Origin: Isochrysis galbana
Lineage: Eukaryota; Haptophyta; Isochrysidales; Isochrysidaceae
DNA length: 64,000 nt
Direction: 5' to 3'
Assembly (NCBI GenBank): GCA_018136815.1
Contig: CM030932.1
Span: forward strand, 9,612,429-9,676,428
The position numbers and the translations under genes were made by a program. The notes beneath the pieces are model-generated. The model searched no databases, was not told the origin of the DNA, and worked only from the letters and a program-made list of their open reading frames with translations. Shown here in pieces: positions 1 through 10,000 of this stretch (the first letter of the stretch is position 1; each line of letters starts with the position of its first letter).

Positions 1-75
1 ACAATAGTTTTCACGATGCGACCATTGTAGCGGCTCATCAAAGAGGCCTTGGCCTTGAGACGAACCGAGAGCGCA

Positions 76-292
76 TATAACTTTATACTTGGTTCACCCA
101 TAGGGGGGCACGAGCCCCCCCCCCCCTCCACTCCTCCCCACCTGCTCGGGCTCCGCGGGCGGACGCGGTCGCTTCGCCTGCGACAGCTCCATGGATACTG
201 GGGGGGGCGCCCTCGGCGGGGGGCCCGAAGGAGAGGTGGTGAGCGGCGGCGCGCTCCATGTCAACCAACTATAAAGCTAAAGTTAGTTGCAG
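76..292. repeat. short dispersed repeat with hairpin-like ends
   Basis: The left end reads like the AAGTTTATACTTAG palindrome family also found near 19470 and 40349, followed by a G run, CACGAG and a C run. The right end, on the minus strand, reads as an imperfect hairpin and then ATGGAGCG, as in the repeats at 17771, 32383 and 61649. The middle is C-rich and carries no credible gene. Element boundaries are inferred from shared sequence only; no target duplication was found. Confidence 0.4.
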
Positions 293-949
293 ATGCTTTT
301 TTTACACGTGCGCCATGACGCCGCGCCCTTTGGGGAGAACGCCAAGATGCCGAGAGATGAGCGACACTTGACCGGGGTCTATTTCGCGGGGCAGACGAGA
401 TCTTTAGGAACCACGCGACCCACATTCTTCAGAAATTCAAACAAGCGTAGCAAATGACTCAAAGACTCCGGCAGAGGTCAAGGGCCTTGAAAGAAGAATG
501 AACACTGCAGAATCCAGTCATGTTGCATAACACGAGTCGGTACTCTCACTTCTCACTCCAACACGAGATCAGGAAAACCAGAAGCAGCGATCAAACACCT
601 CGCTGCGTACCGTAAGTCCTCTTCAACACTGCACTCAAACCCTTGAATCGCTTCGGCAGCCCTCTCCCACACAGTTCGTTGTTCTTGAGCTCAGCAAGCT
701 TCCTTGTAACAAGATTTACTTCGAAGAGCAGGGTCCCGGGGGTTCTGCTTGGCAAGCAAGTGACCCAAGCGCGCTGCGCGACACGGCCCCGACATTGAAC
801 GCGGGACGCCGAGCGATTTACGAACTGGCCAGTACAGAAACAGCATGTTTCCCCATCTATCATATGAATCTGTGCGCAACGTCTGGCCTCTTCCCTCATA
901 TTCTTCGGTGGCAGACGGGAACCCGACCGAGGCCGTCGACGCAAAATCC
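293..949. other. intergenic, no supported gene
   Basis: A minus-strand open frame (591-944) exists, but it matches no family I recognise and overlaps a second frame equally open. I see no convincing gene, RNA or repeat here. Confidence 0.4.
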
Positions 950-1207
950 TTACTTTAGCACGATCGGTTGAGCAACGCCCATGCCCCCCTCGTACTCAAG
1001 GAGCTGCTGCTCGCGGTCAATCTCAAAGACCAGCGGCATCACCATAACGAGCATTGTGGTGCCCACCACCCACGCGGCGTTGCCCGAGCCAACGGCAAAC
1101 TTCTTCGCCCCCCTGACAACGTGGTAGACAATGCGCCGCACCTTCTTCGAGCGAGGCTGATCCCACGCCGTGAGAGCGCGGTCGCGGAGGGCAGCCATGG
1201 CGATCAT
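950..1207 (-). CDS. TOM22: mitochondrial import receptor subunit TOM22/TOM9-like
   Basis: Small tail-anchored receptor of the outer-membrane TOM complex. The 85-residue product, from ATG at 1207 (a second ATG at 1198 is possible) to TAA at 950-952, has a basic stretch and then a segment GNAAWVVGTTMLVMVMPLVF followed by EIDREQQ. This closely matches the transmembrane and post-membrane signature of plant and protist Tom22 (G-K-A-A-W-I-x-G-T-T ... EMDRE). The short cytosolic N-terminus is like plant TOM9 and lacks the long acidic domain of fungal Tom22. The open frame continues upstream through a (GA)n tract, but that Arg-Glu repeat is not plausible protein, so I place the start after it. An upstream exon cannot be excluded. 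Confidence 0.8.
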   Translation of the reverse strand: MIAMAALRDRALTAWDQPRSKKVRRIVYHVVRGAKKFAVGSGNAAWVVGTTMLVMVMPLVFEIDREQQLLEYEGGMGVAQPIVLK

Positions 1208-1267
1208 CGTTGGGCGGAGAGAGCGGCCCGCGCGGCACCACGTCCTCTTACAATATGCTCTTATGAG

Positions 1268-1272
1268 TGCTC

Positions 1273-1349
<77 letters not shown>

Positions 1350-1410
1350 TCTCTCTCTATCACTCTCTCCATCACTCTCTCTATCACTCTCTCTCTCTCT
1401 CTCTCTCTGA
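1268..1410. repeat. (TC)n microsatellite upstream of TOM22
   Basis: Almost pure TC dinucleotide repeat with interruptions such as TATCACTC. On the TOM22 sense strand it is a GA tract beginning about 60 nt upstream of the start codon, so it lies in the promoter or 5'UTR. Confidence 0.9.
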
Positions 1411-2204
1411 GGCCGAGGGAGGGGGGAGGGGTTTCTACGCCCTCTCTCCGCGCTCCCTCTCTCTCACACGTCCCTCCTCTCCAATCTTCTCTCCCAAGCT
1501 GCTCACGTCTCTCATGATCTAATCTTCTCTCTCGTGTAATGGAAGAAAGGACAGCCAGGAGCTGCCTAAGCGAGGGGGGCTGCCAGCGAGGGGGTGTGGT
1601 GGGCGGGGCGGGGGGGGAGGGGCGCCTCATCATTTTCTTTTTCTGATGAGAGTTAGCACCGCTCCCACTACTGACTACTGACTACTGGCTACTGACGACA
1701 AACTGGGGTGTGGGGAGAACCTGGTTTGTGCATTGTGGGAGCCTCCGGCCGAAGAGATGGATGAGATTGGGGGTAAGACCGCATTGTCGAACCATGAGAG
1801 TGAGAGTGAGTGAGAGTGAGAGTGAGTCTGAGCACACATCTCCGCCTGAGGAGAGTAGCATTGTGGATGGGATTAGCGCTGCCTTTGCGGGTGCAACTGG
1901 GCCTGCATGCATGTAATAGTGTAATAGAAACAGTTGTTCTACATCTCCCATACCCATATACGCGTCGGCGCGCCACTACTCGCCCAGCGCAGCTTCTGCT
2001 GTTGTGTGTTGTGTGATCGCATGGGGTATAGGGGGCTGACTAAGACTAAGGCTCACCATTGAGCATCCTGCTCCCTCATGTCCACCACCAAGCCCAGTAG
2101 ACGGACCATGCACTTGGATGGCCCAATCTGATTCATTTATCATTTATGAAGCATAGAGCCTGGAAGGACACCCCTACCACTACCAGCTACCAGGAATCCC
2201 CCCC
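1411..2204. other. intergenic, simple repeats only
   Basis: G-rich and pyrimidine-rich DNA with a short GAGTGA-type repeat near 1796-1835. No gene recognised. It ends in a run of seven Cs that abuts the retrotransposon. Confidence 0.5.
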
Positions 2205-3049
2205 TGACGAATTGGAGTGGCCCATGGGGCCTGATGGCAATGAGGAAGGGGCAAAGCCGGCGGCAGGCGCGGCGAGGGAGGCCACTTCAGAGGTGCTGAC
2301 GGGCTGAAGCCCGTCAGCAGAGGAAGGCGGGCAGGCGGGCTTGAGCGAGGGCGAGGACGGCGGCGAAAGCGACATGGAACGAGCGGCGAAAGGCGAGGGT
2401 GAGTGAGAGGAGGGCTGTGGTGGCAGGGGCTGGCGAGGCGAGGAGGGATTGTAGGGTCTGAGTGTTACGAGAGAGAGAGCGACGAGAGCGAGAGCGACGA
2501 CGGATGACGACTGGCGACAGGCCGACGGACAAAGACACCCAGGAAAACACCCCGACTCTCGCCCCACGACTTTCTCACATAACTCGACTGAAATCAAACC
2601 CAAACACTCTGATCAGACAACGACGGACGACGATCAAAGGGCGATCTGTCGACGATCTTGTCTGGAACGGGAATCGCACCATAACGGAAACGAGGGGCAA
2701 TCTTGCTACGCAGGATTCCAAGAGACCTACCAAATAAGACGAAAGGAGTGCGATGTGCCTAAGGGGGAGATGCGTCGCAAATTAAACCTGATTGCCCCCA
2801 GAAGCAGATAAAGAACCGCAGGGGAGATAGCAAATTAAACCTATTTGCGAGGCGCCTGGGAGGAAGAGAGGTGGGGAAACTTCCCTTCTCTTTCGAGAGA
2901 AAGAGAGAGAGCGCTCCACAACCCCCGATCCCATGCATCCAAGCGAAGCTTTTGACCGAGAACGCGAGAAAGCAGAGAATTATAACGATAGATACCGAAC
3001 GACGAAGAGAAGAGCGAAGCCTAACGAGTGTCGATTCGCGAATGCGACA
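2205..3049 (-). repeat. 3' LTR of the chromovirus
   Basis: 845 bp, nearly identical to 14134-14984 apart from a missing 6-bp segment and one substitution. TG...CA termini on the minus strand. It repeats the LTR-encoded beginning of gag, which here runs out of the element after the LTR end. Confidence 0.93.
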
Positions 3050-3056
3050 CCCCCCT
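3050..3056 (-). other. polypurine tract
   Basis: On the element sense strand the 3' LTR is immediately preceded by AGCAGGGGGG, the expected position for the plus-strand primer of reverse transcription. Confidence 0.6.
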
Positions 3057-4035
3057 GCTAGGATCGAGCGTCCCGCGAGGAAAGAAGAGAACCTAACGGA
3101 CATCGGAGAGCTCCAAGCAAGCCACGAGAAAGGCAGAAGAGCAATCCTGAACGAGACCGAATGAGCCAAGAGCGAAGAGCGAATAAATCCGAAGAGCGAA
3201 TGAAACATTTAATCCGAAGAGCGAAAGAAACAATAAATCCGAATGGATAGAGAGCCACGCGCCCAACGCCGAACCAAGACGGAAGACGTGATGAGCGACG
3301 CACCGAGAAGTTACGAACAATCGAGGACCGATGAGAACGCAGAACGACGAGAATCGAGAATCGAGAGTCGAGAGCGAGAAACGAAGAACGCGGAACGACG
3401 AGAATCGAGAATCGAGATCGAGAGCGAGAAACGAAGAACGATAAGAACGCGGAACGATGAGAATCGAGAATCGAGAATCGAAGAACGAACGACGAACGAC
3501 GAACGACGAACTATAAGAATAGTGCGCGGCGATCGAAGAGACAAGGGGTACCACACCCGTCCGGACGATGAGGTGTAGAATCGGCGGCCGGCGCGGCAGA
3601 CCGCAGGACTCAACGCTGCAACCCATCCCCTTCTCTCTTTTACGAGAGTTTTACCTGGATGTTTGGGCGGTGTGGCGGCACCCAAGTTACAACGCGGCGT
3701 CTCCTGTTCTTCGATATATGAGTAGTCGAACAGCCAACGGCAAAAGGCGGCGAGATATCACGACGGGCTCGGCACGTCACGCGCGAGCTAAACGACGAGG
3801 TACGGGGGTCTCCTGACAGAGCGCAGCGAACGGGGAGGGAGATCCATCCTCCGTGGTCGAAAGGGGGGCGAGCCATACCTCACTTCCCGCGGGGGGGAAC
3901 TATTCGGCGGCCGCGGGGGGGAAACTCGGCGACCGCGGGGGGGAACAGGAAAAGAATTCCCGTACATTCCCGTACCGCGATCAAACGTAAACGACGGCGT
4001 TAAGAGATATCGGAGGGGCGTGACAGTCGCGACTG
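3057..4035 (-). other. 3' untranslated region of the chromovirus, GA-rich tandem repeats
   Basis: Lies between the pol stop and the polypurine tract. From about 3150 to 3520 the plus strand is built of degenerate 7-20-bp units such as AATCGAGA, CGAAGAGCGAA and ACGACGAACG. No conserved domain is readable in any frame; the open frames here are products of the low complexity. Confidence 0.6.
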
Positions 4036-7000
4036 TCAGAAGAACGCAGAGGGTGTATCGAGGAGAGAGACGAGGGTGCGATCCGATGGCGACAGGCGTG
4101 CGAGAGCCTCGGAGCGACAGCGAACGAAGGTAGGCGAGGCAAGGGCAGCGTGCGCAAATGCGTGGGAGCCAAACCACGGGGAACCGCGCGACGACCCCGA
4201 CGAGTACCACCACTGCCCGAGGACGAAGACCGCGTGCTGCGGCCGCATCATTGGACCTGCAGGGTTGGCAACAGACGGGCGGGCTGAGACGGGCAACTGG
4301 GAGACATGAGCAATGGGGCCACTGTGCGAGGACGGTGCGAGGCGAGGCGAGCGGCGCGGGGCCTGATGATCCAAGCCGGTGGTCTCGGATCCCACGGGAG
4401 CTTCGATCGCGTGCGACGTCGGCGGGGCTGAGACGGTCTGAGATTGTGATTCTGCAGCCTGCTTTCTCATCTGAGGCTTACGAAGAGGCGGGAAGGGGTG
4501 AGCATCATCATAGGCGGTGACGAGCGACTCGCAGCGGCGAAGCAATTCGGCTAGCGGCTCCCATGTGGCCGCAGCTTTCGCGTAACCACGCCACTTGACG
4601 AGATACTGCCTGGAATCACCTCGACCCTTGCGGTCAAGGAGTGAATCCACCAGATACTCATCTGTTTGGACAGGATCTTCATCTGTGAGGGTATAGTAGG
4701 GACGGAGGTTAGTCACATGCACCTCCTCGGAGAGGAGGCGATTTTCTTGGTCGCGTAGTCGGTAGCGGCCAGCGCCAAGCGCCTCAGCAATGCGGTATGG
4801 TCCGCTGTAGTGGTAGAGGAGCTTGTTGCGGTGTCCTGGAATCTTGCGAACCACCCTATCACCTGGGGCAAATTGGATAGGGGGAGAGTGAGTGCGTAGT
4901 GTGTCAGCGAGTGCGTCGGCTTGAGATTCTAAAGTTGCATCATAAGCCGCGGCCCACGCCGCCTTTAAACGACAATGCATTTTCCAAGCGTACGAGCGAA
5001 TTTCCTGAGGTAACTCGGGAGGCGGGCCAGTGTCAGGTGGATCAGAAAGCTGTGCAGGCAGGCGAAGCTCACGGCCATAGAGCAAGGCAGCAGGCGACAT
5101 GCGGGTAATGCGATTGGCGGAAGCGCGCATGCTCATTAGAAAGAACGGGAGATGATCGACCCAATGACCGCCGCCTTCATCAGTAGCGCGAGCCATGTTG
5201 ATCAATGTTTGCTGAGCTCGTTCGACCAGGCCCACGCTCTCGTGATGATGAGGTGTGCTCGGCCGCAAGTCGGTGCCGGTGCGCTCGAGGATGATCGAGG
5301 TGAGTTGACTAGCGAGATTGCTGCCGGAGTCCGAGCGAAGTTGCCTTGGTACTCCGTGCCGAGAAACGACGTACGACATGAAGGCGTGAAGAGCGTCGGC
5401 ACTCGAGGGGTCGCCGTTGTGAGGGGCCGCCTCGATCCAACGAGTGAGCGAGTCTACGAAAACGAGGAGCTTGTCGAAGCCTCGAGAGCCCTTGATGAAG
5501 TCGTGCGTGGGAGCCATCGACACGACGTCGCAAAAGACGATGTCGAACGGATAGGCGCCGACCTGCGGTCCCTTCGGATCTGCGAGGTGACGGAAGGGAG
5601 GCTTAGCTAAGGTGCACTCGTGGCATTGGCGAACGTGCTCACTGACGTCTGCGTTCATGCCAGGCCAAAAATATCGGTCGCGTAAAAGGCGCGCCATTCG
5701 GTTGTCGCCGAGGTGGCACAGGTGGTCGTGAAAGGCTTCGAGGTAGGCGCGGCGCATCGTCTTCGGCACGTAGAGGCAGAGCTTCTCGCCGTCTCTCGTC
5801 GGCACTCGTCGATAGAGTAGTCCTGATCGCAACAGGCATCGCGAAGATTCGCGACTAAGCCAACGCAAGCGACGGTGATCGAGATCGGGTTTGTGAGGAG
5901 ACGCGGAGAGGAAGCGAATGAGGTCGTGGCAGTCGGGGTCCTCGGCCTGTGCCTCCTTGAGCGCCTCGGCGTTAGGTGTACCGACGTCGAGGTAGGAGAG
6001 GTTGATAGAATCCCTGGTCGTAGAGGACAATCTGGACGACCGTTCGTCAGCTTGCAGACTGGATGCCGTGGTGGTACGAGAACGAGAGGCAACGACGGCT
6101 GGCGACTGCCCCTCCGATGCCGTGGTGGAGCGAGAGCTAGGAACGACGGCGGCTAGCAGCTGCCCACCCCCCTGCTTAGGAGCGGACGTCTCCGACGTCC
6201 CATCGTCTGCCGCCACCAAGCGTGACACGCCATCCGCGTCTTTGTGATTAGCGCCCGGCTTGTGCTCGACGGTGAAGCGATACTCGGACAACTTGAGCGC
6301 CCATCGCATCAGGCGCGACGCTGGCCCACCCTGGACGGTGTCCTTCATGGTGTGTAACCAACGGAGAGCTTGGTGATCAATGACGAGGCGGAAGTGCCGG
6401 CCCCAAAGGTACGGTCGCCAAGTGCGAATGCTTTCCAAGGCGGCGAGAAGCTCCACTTCGGTGGTGGTCCAATGACGCTCCGCGGCGGTGAGGCGGCGAC
6501 CGTAATACGCGACGACATGCTCGTGCCCGTGGTCGTCAATTTGCGACAGGACTCCGCCGATACCCAGAGTACTGGCCGCGTCCGTCTTGACGATGAACTC
6601 CTTGTCGTGACGAGGCGCAGCCAACACTGGAGCAGACGTGATGAGATCGATGAGGCAGCGGATCGCGGTCTGGCACTCAGGTGACTGAGAGACGGTGGCC
6701 ACATCGACACCCGTACGCGTGAGGTCGGTGAGAGGGGCCGCGACGTGCGCGAAGCCCTTGATGAACCGACGGTAGTACGAGCAAAGACCGAGAAACGAGC
6801 GGACTTTTTCGAGCGAGTTGATGTGACGCGGATCGATCGAGCGTACCGCCTCGACTTTCTTGGGGTCCATCTCGAGACCACGACGAGAAACGACGTGCCC
6901 GAGGTACTCGCCCTTGATAGCGAACAAGATGCACTTGGAGGCCTTACATGAGAGACCGGCCCATCGGAGCCGTTCGAGGACGAGGTCGAGACGATGGAGC

Positions 7001-10000
7001 ATCTGCTCGAAGGAGGCGTCGATGCGTTCCTCAAGAGTGCTGCCTGTACCTGTCGACCAAATCCCGATGTCGTCCAGGTACGGCATGCAAATCTCCCACG
7101 CGAGGCCCTGGAGCACCGCGTCCATGAGACGACACATGTAGGACGGGCCGGACTGGACGCCGAACGGGAGGTAGTTGAACTCGTACTTCTGGCGGTGGGT
7201 ACAGAACGCCGTGATGGGTTTGTCCTCCTCCTTGATAGGCAGACACCAGAAACCGGAGGCGAGATCGAGCAAGCAGAGAAACAAAGAATCTCGAGAGCCT
7301 TGGCCTCGAGATAAACGATCGATCGCTTCGACGGTGAGCGGTAGAGGGCTGTCCGAGATACGAAGCTTCGAGTTCGTGTCCCGATAGTCGACGCAGAAGC
7401 GAACGGATCCATCTTTCTTACCGACGAGAACAACCCGCGAAGCCCATGGCGAATTGGACTTACGAATGATGCCCGCCGCCTCCATCTCAGCGACGTGCTT
7501 GTCGACGATGGCGCGGCCCTCGTCACCCATCTTGGACGGAGCGTGTCGGTGGGCTGTAGCGCCGGGGAGGAGAGGCAGCTCGACCTCCATCACGTGCGTG
7601 TGCCGAGGGTTCTTCGGGTCGAGGGCGAACGCGTCGACATGCCGTGCCAGCAGGCAGCGTACGCGCTGCTTCTGGGACGGCGACAATTGCTTGTCGGGAT
7701 CAATGGTGATAGCGTCGAGGAGCGCGCGCTGTGCCTCGGTGAGCGAGGACTCGGGGTCGTCTCCATCACCGGCGGCTGTCGACCGCGCTTCGTGCAACTT
7801 GTACTCGATGTGAGCTGACGCCACCGGCGAGTACGCAGGAAGAGTTACCGGACGTGGCGCCAGGTTCCAGACGGTGACCAACACCTCCCCCTCCGGGGTG
7901 GGGGTTTCGACGCTGGTGGCGACCATCGGAGGAGAATCGAGGCCGTCACGGGGCGGTAGACGGTCGACGAGAATGGCGGAGTCGGGGTAGTTCTCGATGA
8001 CCTCTAGAGGTAGGCGAACAGAGAACGTACCCTTCGATCGCGCGGGGATGGTGATGGGCTGCCTGGTGTACAGAGCAAACTCTTTCAACGAGGCAGCCGA
8101 CGGGGATCCCTTTGCGAAAAGCGGCTCGACATCGACAGCGGCGAACGAGGGAGAAGGAGACGAAGGAGGACTGCGAGTGAAGTCGAAACGAGGGGGCGGC
8201 TCGAGCTCGGGATCGAGGGGCGGCAAGGGAATCGACGTCGGCATCGCCGGCGGCGATTCGCCGTGAGCCTGACAGGAGGAAACGTTGTCCGAGATAGGAA
8301 CGAGCGACGACTCCTCTGCCCGTGGTGAGTCGGCGGAGATCACGGCGACAAGCGGTGCAGAGGAGAGACGAGGACGAGTGGAGACGAGGGACGGAACGCG
8401 ACGATCGTCGACCATAAGGGTCAAGCGGCCATCACGCCCAGCTTCCGGCGACAGTTCGATGCAAGCGGCGTATGCTTCCAGGAAATCGTTTCCCAGGAGA
8501 AGCATAGGCGCGCCTTCGACAACGAGGAAACGGTGTCGGAATTCGACACCGGAGAGAGAGAAGACCAACGTGGCATAGCCGCGGGTACGGAGGGGGTTAC
8601 CATCCGGTCCGACAACGGCAGGTCGGTCCGAAGCGTGTTCGATCAAGACGCAAGCGTCGCGGGGCAATGCAGCCAACAACTCGGTGGTCACAACCGAGGG
8701 GCCGGCTCCCGTGTCGGCGAGAGTCTTGTTGACGGCGAGAGCGGAATCGACGATATAACGAGTAGGGCCCGTAGCGGATTGACGGCAAACGATAAGATCG
8801 CGAACATATAGGCAGTGACGGGGGTAGAGGCTAGGCGGCGTGTCGGAGACAAGCCTCGCCGGTACCTCCCTGGTCACAGAAGCGACAACAGCAGGAAGGC
8901 CGAGAGCAGGCGCGAAACCCGAGGGAACGAAAGCGGCGTGCCGCTGCTTATGGTCGGCAATGACCTCAGCAACTGAGCGGCGAGCGGGGCGGTCGAGCGG
9001 AGGCAGCGGCGGGTGCAAGTCCGGCAAGGCACCCAAGCCTAGGCGAGATGGCGGCGTCGGAAGCAGAGCGAGGCGTTCCTGGCCCGACCAGGTCAGACGC
9101 AAGGCGGCATGCCAGCCCTCAGGAGTAAATGTGTCCGGGAAAGAAACGGAGGCGCATGTCTCCAAGAGCGGAGGCATCGGCACGAACGGCGATGAGGACG
9201 AGGGAGAGGGAGAGGGAGCAAGGATCGGCAACGCCTCCTCCTCTACCGCAGACGAGTGAAGGCTGACTTCCGCATCGAGAGCCGACGCTAACGACGGAGA
9301 CAACGGCAACCAGGCATACGATATCGAGCCTTGCGTCCCGCGTACCGCCGTCCATACACGCCAGCGGTTGCGGACCTTGCGAATCATCCGAGCGGGACGG
9401 ACGGGTAACAACGACGAGCGGGGCGACCCTAGCCACGGCCGCCACTCCATATCAATCGCGGCGACACTCGAAACATTCGATGATTCGGAACTGGAACGAG
9501 CGTGAGCCGCCAATTGGCTCGATTGCAGGTCACGAGCCTGAGATAGAAGAGAGGCGGCGGACGCGGCTGGACGAGTCGGAGTACGGCGGCAGTAGTCGAG
9601 AACGACGGGCATCCACTGCATCGCCATCGCACCGGCTATGCCCACGTAGGTGCGGCTGCGCATAGAGCCGCGATGAGGGGACATAGGTAGATTTGCCATA
9701 GCGTGCTTACGACCAGGAACAATGCAAGTCGGCACGAGCGGGGGAAGGCTAGCCGAAAGGTAGAGCCCCGTGGCCTTGGTGTGTCCCGTTCCATGATGCC
9801 ATGGGTGGACGTATTGCGTGGCTTCGAGACCTCCGAGTAGCGATTTGGCGTAGTGGTGCATCTTCGGGTTTTCCACCGCCAGGAACGGAGCCTTGGCGTT
9901 CAAGCGACGGCGAAATTGCGCGACGGCCGAAATCGTATCAGACATACGCTGCGGGTTGGAGTGGATCCACCTCAAGCCAGCGTTCGAGAGATAGGTGCAC

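Noticed and set aside
591-944. Minus-strand 117-codon frame as a gene downstream of TOM22
   Set aside because: No recognisable domain, and an alternative frame over the same bases is equally plausible; support is insufficient.
1268-1633. Arg/Glu-repeat N-terminal extension of TOM22
   Set aside because: It is a translated (GA)n microsatellite; Tom22-like sequence begins only at the ATG at 1207.
6345-7526. 393-codon minus frame overlapping pol
   Set aside because: Arg/Ser-rich shadow of the RT region in another frame; the pol frame there has all RT and RNase H motifs.
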